A stretch of DNA of 7,222 nucleotides from Planctomycetaceae bacterium. GTDB lineage: Bacteria > Planctomycetota > Planctomycetia > Pirellulales > UBA1268. This document shows positions 1-5,585 of this stretch, piece after piece. The notes under the pieces were generated by a model. That model had not been told where the DNA came from. It ran no database searches and worked only from the letters and a program-made list of their open reading frames with translations. The position numbers and the translations under genes were made by a program. Every line of letters starts with the position of its first letter. Position 1 is the first letter of the stretch. The stretch spans positions 25,235-32,456 of the forward strand of contig NZNR01000023.1 in the NCBI GenBank assembly GCA_002694955.1. Reading direction: 5' to 3'.

Positions 1-659
1 TACCAACAGCGAGTTGGCGATATGCAGTGCAATTTTTTCAGTCTCTGTGTAACGCGTTTGTTGCACTCGACGCATCATTATTGGAAATCAATCCATTCGT
101 GCTCACTGGAGATGGAACGCTGGTAGCTCTCGATGCAAAAATGACATTTGATGACAACGCCATATTTCGTCACAAAGATGTCCTCGCACTCCGTGATGAA
201 TCTGAAGAAGAACCGGCAGAAATACGAGCAGATGCTGCAGGATTATCTTATGTAAAACTCAGTGGAGAAATAGGCTGTCTTGTGAATGGTGCTGGTCTCG
301 CTATGAGTACTATGGACCTTGTTAAGTTTCATGGTGGTGAGCCAGCGAATTTCCTTGATGTTGGAGGCGGAGCAAATGTTGAACAGGTCACCGAGGCTTT
401 TCAGATAATTCTTTCAGATAGCAATGTGAAGGCAATATTAGTCAACATTTTTGGGGGCATCATGAGATGTACAACAATCGCAAATGCCCTCGTAGAAGCA
501 TCCAAAACGATAGGATTCACCGTCCCTCTTGTGGTCCGGCTGGAAGGCACTGAAGTTGAAGAAGGAAAAAAGATTCTTGCCGCGAGCGGCACCTCAATCA
601 TCACAGCAGATGGGCTTACCGATGCTGCTCAAAAAGTGGTTGATTCAATTAAAGCGTAA
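1..659 (+). CDS. sucC: Succinyl-CoA synthetase (ADP/GDP-forming) beta subunit, 3' part only
   Basis: C-terminal part of the beta subunit of succinate-CoA ligase, a cytoplasmic TCA-cycle enzyme that couples succinyl-CoA cleavage to ATP or GTP formation. The frame is open to the left edge (first whole codon at 3), so the GTG at 27 is an internal valine and the real start lies outside. About 218 codons are present, against roughly 390 in the usual family member. The end of the ATP-grasp domain is visible: the EINP motif, with its metal-ligand Asn at 90-92, and LDAK, with Asp at 132-134. Their spacing of 14 residues equals N199-D213 of the E. coli enzyme. The ligase domain follows, with [20 protein letters not shown], the glycine loop IFGGIMRC (447-470) and [10 protein letters not shown]. 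Nucleotide specificity (ATP or GTP) cannot be read from this part. sucD follows after 46 nt, the usual sucCD operon. Confidence 0.97.
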   Translation, partial: PTASWRYAVQFFQSLCNAFVALDASLLEINPFVLTGDGTLVALDAKMTFDDNAIFRHKDVLALRDESEEEPAEIRADAAGLSYVKLSGEIGCLVNGAGLAMSTMDLVKFHGGEPANFLDVGGGANVEQVTEAFQIILSDSNVKAILVNIFGGIMRCTTIANALVEASKTIGFTVPLVVRLEGTEVEEGKKILAASGTSIITADGLTDAAQKVVDSIKA

Positions 660-705
660 GCACTGTTTTTAATCATTGTACCTCTCTAGCTAATAGCAAA
701 TTTTT

Positions 706-1584
706 ATGAGCATTCTTGTTAATCGTGATACACGTGTCATCTGCCAGGGAATCACAGGAAAAGTTGGTGAATTTCATACCCGAGGTTGCCTAGAGTATGG
801 AACGAGAATGGTCGGTGGTGTTACTCCGGGTAAAGGAGGGGAAACGATTGCCGATCTTCCGGTGTTTAACACGGTTGCGGAGGCTCGTGACGCAACAGGT
901 GCGAACGCAACCATGATTTTTGTTCCACCACCATTTGCAGCAGATGCGATTCTTGAGGCAGTTGCTGCTGAAATCGAACTCGTCATAGCAGTTACCGAAG
1001 GCATACCCGTGCTCGATATGGCACGAGTTTTACCAGCTTTAGAAAATTCCAAGAGTCGACTTATTGGTCCAAATTGTCCAGGAGTTATTACTCCTGGACA
1101 ATGTAAGATTGGAATTATGCCAGGTTATATCCATGCACCGGGTAACGTTGGCGTGATGAGTCGTTCCGGTACGCTTACGTATGAAGCAGTGTGGCAACTT
1201 ACACAACTTGGTCACGGACAGAGTACGTGTGTTGGCCTTGGTGGTGATCCTTTGGTCGGATCAAGCTTTATAGATATCTTGGCACTCTTTGAACAAGATG
1301 ATGATACGCATGCTATTTTGATGATGGGTGAGATAGGCGGCTCAGCCGAAGAAGAAGCTGCGGCGTACGTAAAAGAACATGTCACAAAGCCTGTCGCAGC
1401 CTTTATAGCTGGTCGTACAGCTCCTCCTGGGAAACGTATGGGGCATGCTGGTGCGATTATTTCGGGAGGTAAGGGTACCGCAGAGGCCAAGTTAGAAGCA
1501 CTTCGAGATGCTGGAATTGAGATTGCAGAGACTCCAGCTGATATGGGGGCAGCAATGGTTCGTGCAATGCAGCCAAAATCTTGA
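706..1584 (+). CDS. sucD: Succinyl-CoA synthetase alpha subunit
   Basis: Alpha subunit of succinate-CoA ligase. It binds CoA and carries the histidine that is phosphorylated during catalysis. The 292-residue length matches the family (about 290), so the gene is complete. The N-terminal Rossmann-type CoA-binding domain shows [13 protein letters not shown] (15-27) and GGVTPGKGG (37-45). EGIP (98-101) and [16 protein letters not shown] (121-136) follow, then SRSGTLTYE (152-160) and GGDPLVGS (179-186). The active-site histidine is H247 in [15 protein letters not shown] (246-260), equivalent to H246 of E. coli SucD. The ATG at 706 starts exactly where family members start, although no Shine-Dalgarno sequence precedes it. 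The gene is probably co-transcribed with sucC. A perfect 13-bp inverted repeat lies inside it (1073-1102), and a small hairpin begins at its TGA. Confidence 0.98.
   Translation: MSILVNRDTRVICQGITGKVGEFHTRGCLEYGTRMVGGVTPGKGGETIADLPVFNTVAEARDATGANATMIFVPPPFAADAILEAVAAEIELVIAVTEGIPVLDMARVLPALENSKSRLIGPNCPGVITPGQCKIGIMPGYIHAPGNVGVMSRSGTLTYEAVWQLTQLGHGQSTCVGLGGDPLVGSSFIDILALFEQDDDTHAILMMGEIGGSAEEEAAAYVKEHVTKPVAAFIAGRTAPPGKRMGHAGAIISGGKGTAEAKLEALRDAGIEIAETPADMGAAMVRAMQPKS
1073..1102. repeat. Perfect 13-bp inverted repeat with 4-nt loop inside sucD
   Basis: The left arm is ATTGTCCAGGAGT (1073-1085), the loop is TATT (1086-1089) and the right arm is ACTCCTGGACAAT (1090-1102). Pairing is perfect over 13 bp and the next base pair fails. 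It falls on the codons for the conserved SucD peptide [11 protein letters not shown]. The two Pro-Gly pairs account for part of the symmetry (CCAGGA against TCCTGG), but the outer bases and the third codon positions did not have to match. No T-run follows, so it is not a standard intrinsic terminator. Whether the hairpin has a function is unknown. Confidence 0.9.
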
Positions 1585-1598
1585 TCGGACACCGATCA
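1582..1598. terminator. Short hairpin between the convergent sucD and cvpA genes, possible two-way terminator
   Basis: A perfect 7-bp stem, TGATCGG / CCGATCA, has a 3-nt loop (ACA). Its first three bases are the sucD stop codon. It stands between the end of sucCD and the end of the - strand gspE-cvpA unit, where a shared terminator is expected. Neither side has a real T-run: CAAATATTCT follows on the + strand and AGATTTT on the - strand. The structure is seen, but the terminator role is inferred from position. The remaining gap to 1697 shows nothing recognisable. Confidence 0.4.
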
Positions 1599-1697
1599 CA
1601 AATATTCTGTAATCAGCATGCAGCCCTTGCAATCATTCTGAAAATTTCCATACCGCGTTAGCTTCGAGAACCCGGGCATCAATATGTTGTGACCCAT

Positions 1698-2636
1698 CTA
1701 TTCTGCTGAGTCAGTTGGGGCTGCATCAAGATTTACAGGATCCACTTCTGTACTTTCAACTGGATAAAGATCTTCCCAAGTCGATTGATTCACGCGCCAT
1801 CGCCACCAATTATTTTCTTTATATCTTTCCAGCAGACCAACAAATCGGTTCAGATCATTGTCTTCCGGGGGGGCAATAAGTGCATTTTCCGTGAACTGGC
1901 GATCTTTATTCACGTCAAGATATACCAATTCATTGTCATCGCGTTGTTTATTGTTGTTTAAATCGACAAATGGTTCACTCCAAATATTTGGTGGTGGCGG
2001 AACAAAAGGGGGAGGAGTTTGCCCTGCTGGCAGGTCTTTTGGTTCTGGTGGAAGTGGTTTTTCAGGGTATTGTGGAGTGCCATTTTCACTGCTAACGGTC
2101 GGCCAAACTTCTCCGTTGAGTAGCAGATTTCGTTTTTCACTATCGGGCTCAATAATGCGTGCGAAGGTTCGTAATAACGGCGTACCCAAATCGAGTTGGA
2201 GTTCCGAGTGGTTTATTTCATAACTTTCCGGAAGTGGCATGAGTGAGAGAGCGATAAGAATACCTCCTGAAGCGATGTAGCCTGCAGCCCCACCAACAAA
2301 AGCGCCACCAATTTTGTCAATCATCGAAAGAAGAGGAATCGATTCACTAGAGATATATTTTTCGACGAGCATGTGAACACCAACAGTTGTTCCTATCACC
2401 AGAATTAATACAGCGATGGGAAACGCGTAGCTAGGAGGCATATCAACGGCAATGAGAACTTCTGTAATCATTGGGGTGAAAGTTAATGTCACGACAAAGG
2501 ATACGAGAGCCTGCATTCCAGCAAGTACTGATCGAAACATTCCATGCATAAACCCATACGCAATAAAGCCAAGCACAATGGCAACGGCAAGGAGACTAGC
2601 CAACGTTTGAAAAATTCCGGCCAAAGGTAGCATCAT
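1698..2636 (-). CDS. CvpA-family membrane protein with C-terminal EF-hand-like extension
   Basis: A 312-residue protein. The first 135 residues look like the CvpA (colicin V production) family, with four hydrophobic helices at about 5-29, 36-62, 70-91 and 108-133. The glycine-rich loop FIAYGFMHGMFRS follows helix 1, and a conserved-looking DKIGGAFVGGAAG stretch (107-119) opens helix 4. CvpA proteins are usually about 160-200 residues, so roughly half of this one is extra. The extra part contains a proline-rich linker (about 190-218) and a 12-residue EF-hand-like loop, DLNNNKQRDDNE (225-236), with acidic or Asn residues at loop positions 1, 3, 5, 9 and 12. A second, degenerate loop begins at D241 (DVNKDRQF). 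The tail is Trp-rich around 277-287. CvpA family members have been linked to envelope integrity and colicin V export, but their biochemical role is unsettled. Two ATGs are adjacent (2636, 2633). The gene follows gspE by 41 nt and is probably in one operon with it. The domain calls come from pattern recognition only. Confidence 0.8.
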   Translation of the reverse strand: MMLPLAGIFQTLASLLAVAIVLGFIAYGFMHGMFRSVLAGMQALVSFVVTLTFTPMITEVLIAVDMPPSYAFPIAVLILVIGTTVGVHMLVEKYISSESIPLLSMIDKIGGAFVGGAAGYIASGGILIALSLMPLPESYEINHSELQLDLGTPLLRTFARIIEPDSEKRNLLLNGEVWPTVSSENGTPQYPEKPLPPEPKDLPAGQTPPPFVPPPPNIWSEPFVDLNNNKQRDDNELVYLDVNKDRQFTENALIAPPEDNDLNRFVGLLERYKENNWWRWRVNQSTWEDLYPVESTEVDPVNLDAAPTDSAE

Positions 2637-2677
2637 TCGACTTTCTTACGTAATGAAACTTTCATACTGGTATGACG

Positions 2678-4318
2678 TTATTTTGCAACCCGCATAACCT
2701 CATTGAGACTTGTAATTCCAGCAACCACTTTTCGAATTCCAGACTGCTTGAGCGTTTTCATTCCAGATTTCCGTCCAGCTTGTCGTATTTCCTGAATTGA
2801 TGGTCGACCCACTAACAAGTCTCGTATGTTGGAATCGAAGACAAGCAATTCATGAATTCCGGTACGGCCTCGGTATCCTGTATCCAGACATGATGTGCAT
2901 CCAACCTCCTTATAAAGCGATACTTGCTTTCCGGGAGGAAGACCAAGTTTTTGCAAAAATTCACTGGGAGGGGTGTATGCTTCTTTACACCTTTTACAGA
3001 GTACTCGTAGAAGACGCTGTGCGAGTACAGCTGAAACTGATGACTGTATCAGTGTTGTATCTATTCCGATATCAAGAAGACGAGTGATTGTCGTAGCTGA
3101 GTCGTTCGCGTGCAGGGTTGAAAAAACAAAATGTCCAGTCAGTGCAGCCTGCATGGCGATTTCAGCAGTTTCTTTATCTCGAATTTCTCCGACAAGAATA
3201 ACATCCGGATCTTGCCTCAGAGTGGACCGAAGAATATTGGCAAATGTGAGTTCTGCAGCAACATTGACAGCAGTCTGAGAGATGTTGTCGAGTCGATATT
3301 CAATCGGATCCTCAATGGTGACAATATTTTTTGAAAAGACATCAAGTTCACCTAATGCCGTGTAGAGGGTCGTCGTTTTGCCTGATCCTGTAGGGCCACA
3401 AACGAGCATCATGCCATGGGGTTGGTGAATAATCTGACGCATTTTCTTTGTGACAGACTCACTCATGCCGATGCCTTCGAGACCGTTTTTTACGATACCG
3501 CCATCCGAATCGAGGAGCCGCAGAGCCATTTTTTCACCAAAGTTTGTCGGGCCCGAGGCTGCCCGGATGTCGAATTTGCGGCCTTCGAAGAGGACTGCAA
3601 ATGTGCCGTCCTGTGGACGTCGTCGCTCGGCGATATCCATATCCGAGAGCACTTTCAGAGCAGAAATCGAAGACTTCCCTTCTGCAGCCCAGAGTGTCGT
3701 GAGATTCTGCATGACACCGTCAACTCGACAACGCACAGCCATCTCCTCACCACTTTTTGGTTCAAAGTGTATGTCAGTGGCTCCGTTCTTAATTGCCTTT
3801 TCAAACAAGTCCTGGACAACACGAACAGCTTTCGATGCAGCCCGATCCATTCCTTTTCCCTGCCCCTCAATTGGTGAACCATCTTTTTTCAAGAGGACAA
3901 CAGAACTGTCTTGCTTGCTGGAAGAAAGTTGTTTCATTGATCTGTCGAGGAGAGACTCAACGTCATCAATCCCTAGGCTTTGAGCAAGCTTGATCAAAAC
4001 CTTTTTCAAAAAGGCAACACACAAGATACGTTCTTGCGCCGGTGCCTTCTTGTCTCTTGTAAAGGTGTAGAAAAAGAGAGCAGCAATAAATCCAACAGCA
4101 AAAACAGGAGTTGCGGAAAGCCCCCACATAACAGTTACTAGGAAAAAGACAGCACCAAAACAGACAGAAGCTAATGGCCACGACGACTCACCAAAAATCA
4201 GCTCAGAGTCAGAGGCTATCCATACAGAGGCAGATGCCCATATGACGCTGAGCAAAACCCATAGGCCACCAAGCCAGAAGATGCGGGTCAGGTTATCCGG
4301 GTTAATCCAAAAATCCAT
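2678..4318 (-). CDS. GspE/PilB-type secretion or pilus assembly ATPase with N-terminal membrane helices
   Basis: A 546-residue member of the type II secretion / type IV pilus assembly ATPase family, which forms hexamers that power pilin or pseudopilin movement. The catalytic core is intact. It has the N2-domain segment TDIHFEPKSG (181-190) with RCRVDGVM (196-203), Walker A GPTGSGKT (308-315), the Asp box IVTIEDPIEY (332-341), Walker B DVILVGEIRD (372-381, catalytic Glu 378) and the His box TGHFVFSTLHAND (394-406). Two CxxC pairs (441-444 and 474-477) form the zinc knuckle typical of GspE/PilB rather than the retraction ATPase PilT. Residues 1-90 are odd: about three hydrophobic stretches (12-35, 47-66, 67-86) stand where the soluble N1/MshEN domain would be expected. 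The protein is therefore probably membrane-anchored. The start ATG has no Shine-Dalgarno sequence. cvpA follows after 41 nt, and no other secretion gene is in view, so GspE and PilB cannot be told apart. Confidence 0.93.
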   Translation of the reverse strand: MDFWINPDNLTRIFWLGGLWVLLSVIWASASVWIASDSELIFGESSWPLASVCFGAVFFLVTVMWGLSATPVFAVGFIAALFFYTFTRDKKAPAQERILCVAFLKKVLIKLAQSLGIDDVESLLDRSMKQLSSSKQDSSVVLLKKDGSPIEGQGKGMDRAASKAVRVVQDLFEKAIKNGATDIHFEPKSGEEMAVRCRVDGVMQNLTTLWAAEGKSSISALKVLSDMDIAERRRPQDGTFAVLFEGRKFDIRAASGPTNFGEKMALRLLDSDGGIVKNGLEGIGMSESVTKKMRQIIHQPHGMMLVCGPTGSGKTTTLYTALGELDVFSKNIVTIEDPIEYRLDNISQTAVNVAAELTFANILRSTLRQDPDVILVGEIRDKETAEIAMQAALTGHFVFSTLHANDSATTITRLLDIGIDTTLIQSSVSAVLAQRLLRVLCKRCKEAYTPPSEFLQKLGLPPGKQVSLYKEVGCTSCLDTGYRGRTGIHELLVFDSNIRDLLVGRPSIQEIRQAGRKSGMKTLKQSGIRKVVAGITSLNEVMRVAK

Positions 4319-4403
4319 TATGATTTTTCTAAGGGCATGTTAAGAAAAAAGTACTACGCATTTGAATGTGTAAATGAGTTGTTGAACCATGCACTACTTG
4401 GTG

Positions 4404-4631
4404 TTATTGAAAATGTATTGCAATGTCGTTTTGATTCATACCATAAATTATTCGGTAAAAGTCTGGAATGAACGTTCTCACCCAACCAACAAAATAGTAG
4501 ATTCGACATATTGTCAATACAACCTTCAAGAAACCTTCGATTGTGAAAAGAATAATTTGTAGTAAACCACGACTACCTACGTGTTGACCGCCTTTTCTGA
4601 TCGTGGATGTTTCTATGTAGCAGCCATGCAT
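4404..4631 (-). CDS. Uncertain small hypothetical protein, hydrophobic
   Basis: A 75-codon reading frame from ATG 4631 to TAA 4404, on the same strand as rsmG and gspE. The product would have a basic, polar start followed by a hydrophobic middle (about residues 23-50, GLLQIILFTIEGFLKVVLTI and onward) and a polar tail, which suggests a single-pass or peripheral membrane peptide. I do not recognise it. No Shine-Dalgarno sequence precedes it, but none precedes its neighbours either. Against it: an ORF of this length arises by chance in sequence of this composition, and it overlaps a promoter-like site. For it: it is the only ORF of any size in a long gap and lies in line with its neighbours. Confidence 0.22.
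   Translation of the reverse strand: MHGCYIETSTIRKGGQHVGSRGLLQIILFTIEGFLKVVLTICRIYYFVGWVRTFIPDFYRIIYGMNQNDIAIHFQ
4491..4538 (-). promoter_or_regulatory. Promoter-like sequence with upstream 11-bp-spaced direct repeat, possibly for gspE-cvpA
   Basis: Read on the - strand, GAAGGTT occurs twice with an 11-base period (4538-4532 and 4527-4521). A perfect TTGACA (4517-4512) follows, then TATTTT (4496-4491) after a 15-nt spacer. Direct repeats one helical turn apart just upstream of a -35 element are the usual layout of OmpR/PhoB-type activator sites. The spacer is shorter than the ideal 17 nt and the -10 element is imperfect. The leader to the gspE start would be about 170 nt. The bases are seen; the function is a guess, and the site lies inside the doubtful ORF at 4404-4631. 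Confidence 0.2.
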
Positions 4632-4786
4632 GTTGATGAGTTTTTAACTAGCACCCGACCAAAGTAAGATGATAATAGAGTCACAAAAGAGTGAACATTC
4701 CACTACACCGAATGAGAACTCATTGAAAACGACACTTTCGTTCCTCGGCGACTTTTTGTCGCGTAATTGCCCCATGATATTCTGTT

Positions 4787-4818
4787 AAAAAACGTTGTCA
4801 CGCATTGTGCCGTTTTTT
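4787..4818. terminator. A-run / T-run inverted repeat at the rsmG 3' end, possible terminator
   Basis: AAAAAACG (4787-4794) and CGTTTTTT (4811-4818) are perfect 8-bp inverted arms around a 16-nt centre that can add a short CAC/GTG pairing. The structure spans the rsmG TGA (4798-4800). Transcripts leaving rsmG would end in a run of six U directly after the paired region. The stem is AT-rich and therefore weak, so the terminator role is tentative. Confidence 0.35.
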
Positions 4819-5487
4819 GATTTCGAGCAGGACGCTTTGAGTATCTTTGCCAGGAATTGGCCAGTCCGCTATGCGACGCGCGGTCACTTTTTTTAGAAAA
4901 CCTCGGTGGCGAGAGTCTCGTTTCTCGGCTTCCCATCGTGGCCCCTTGATTAGCAGAAGTCGTCCATAGACGTTACTGATCGGTTCAAACCAAGCAAGTA
5001 GTTTTGGGAGTGGAGCAACAGCTCGAATGATGAGTGTGTCAAATGGATGGCCCTGGCTGTTCATGTCGTGAGCAATCTGCTGAGCTGGTTGATGGTGAAT
5101 CGTCAGAGACAGCTTAATTTCATCAAGAATAGACCTTAGTGCTGCTATTCGTTTTGATGAAGTATCTGATAATTCAACTGTGAGATCACGACGCAGGATA
5201 GCCAATACGACACCCGGCACGCCGCCTCCTGTTCCGACGTCAAGAACCCGTTCGTTGGTCTTCATGAATGGGCATATGGCAGCAGTATCAATCACATCTC
5301 GCTGAACAAATTGTTGTACGTCAGTATGCCTGGTGAGATTAAGTCGATCATTCCACGACCATAAGCTTTTGGCATAGGCAGCCAGTTCAGGAATGACATC
5401 TTCGGGTAAGGTAAGGCTGAGTTGCTGTGCCTCTTTGCGTATTGCCTCAGCAAGGAAATTTGTTGATTGATTATGATGTATTTGCAT
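4798..5487 (-). CDS. rsmG: 16S rRNA (guanine-527-N7)-methyltransferase RsmG (GidB)
   Basis: A 229-residue SAM-dependent methyltransferase that adds the N7 methyl group to G527 in the 530 loop of 16S rRNA, acting on the small ribosomal subunit in the cytoplasm. Length is normal for the family (about 205-240). The N-terminal helical part has the signature WNDRLNLTRH (45-54). The SAM-binding motif VLDVGTGGGVPG (81-92) starts the Rossmann fold. The conserved IIRAVAPLPKLLAW stretch (153-166) supplies the substrate-site arginine R155, and LLLIKG (177-182) supplies lysine K181. These correspond to the conserved SRA and LKG segments of E. coli RsmG. Loss of RsmG in other bacteria gives low-level streptomycin resistance. 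The start ATG at 5487 fits family length but has no Shine-Dalgarno sequence. It lies 98 nt downstream of the protease gene on the same strand, so co-transcription is possible but not shown. There is no gidA (mnmG) partner here. Confidence 0.95.
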   Translation of the reverse strand: MQIHHNQSTNFLAEAIRKEAQQLSLTLPEDVIPELAAYAKSLWSWNDRLNLTRHTDVQQFVQRDVIDTAAICPFMKTNERVLDVGTGGGVPGVVLAILRRDLTVELSDTSSKRIAALRSILDEIKLSLTIHHQPAQQIAHDMNSQGHPFDTLIIRAVAPLPKLLAWFEPISNVYGRLLLIKGPRWEAEKRDSRHRGFLKKVTARRIADWPIPGKDTQSVLLEIKKRHNA

Positions 5488-5585
5488 GAAGTTTTAACAT
5501 CATTGAACTACAATACAGAGACAGATTAATGAGCGCATCCGAACAAATTGCAAGAAGTGCTCATTCAAGTAATCCAGTGACGTAT

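Larger units (their letters stand above)
4319..4797. other. 479-nt stretch between rsmG and gspE without a confident gene
   Basis: No tRNA cloverleaf, rRNA, known riboswitch or insertion-sequence end is recognisable on either strand. It holds one uncertain - strand ORF (4404-4631), a promoter-like sequence with a direct repeat (4491-4538) and a 5-bp stem with a T5 loop (GCGAC/GTCGC, 4748-4762) lacking a T-run. It also contains the T-run just after the rsmG stop. The simplest reading is the 5' control region of the gspE-cvpA unit plus the 3' end of the rsmG transcript. It is by far the longest gene-free stretch in the window. Confidence 0.6.

Noticed and set aside
27..29. GTG at 27 as the start of a short sucC-like gene
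   Set aside because: The frame is open upstream to the window edge with family-like residues, so the gene is cut by the window and not truncated in the genome.
1858..2223. A 121-codon + strand ORF rich in Gly and Ser opposite cvpA
   Set aside because: It is the reverse reading of the proline-rich linker (CCN codons give GG-rich codons). The - strand frame gives a coherent membrane protein.
3416..3983. Two long + strand ORFs (153 and 177 codons) opposite gspE
   Set aside because: They are antisense to the fully conserved ATPase core and N2 region, overlap each other in different frames, and their products show no recognisable motif.
4568..4606. CCACGA / TCGTGG inverted pair in the rsmG-gspE gap, considered as a structured RNA
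   Set aside because: Only six base pairs across a 27-nt loop, with no further helices or known riboswitch features nearby.
4703..4936. A 77-codon - strand ORF overlapping the end of rsmG
   Set aside because: It is a shifted frame of the conserved rsmG 3' end, with a product of low-complexity basic and serine-rich type.
5529..5564. Inverted repeat ATGAGCGC / GTGCTCAT in the gap between the protease gene and rsmG
   Set aside because: It has one mismatch on the - strand, a 20-nt loop and no T-run. It is too weak to call a terminator or operator.
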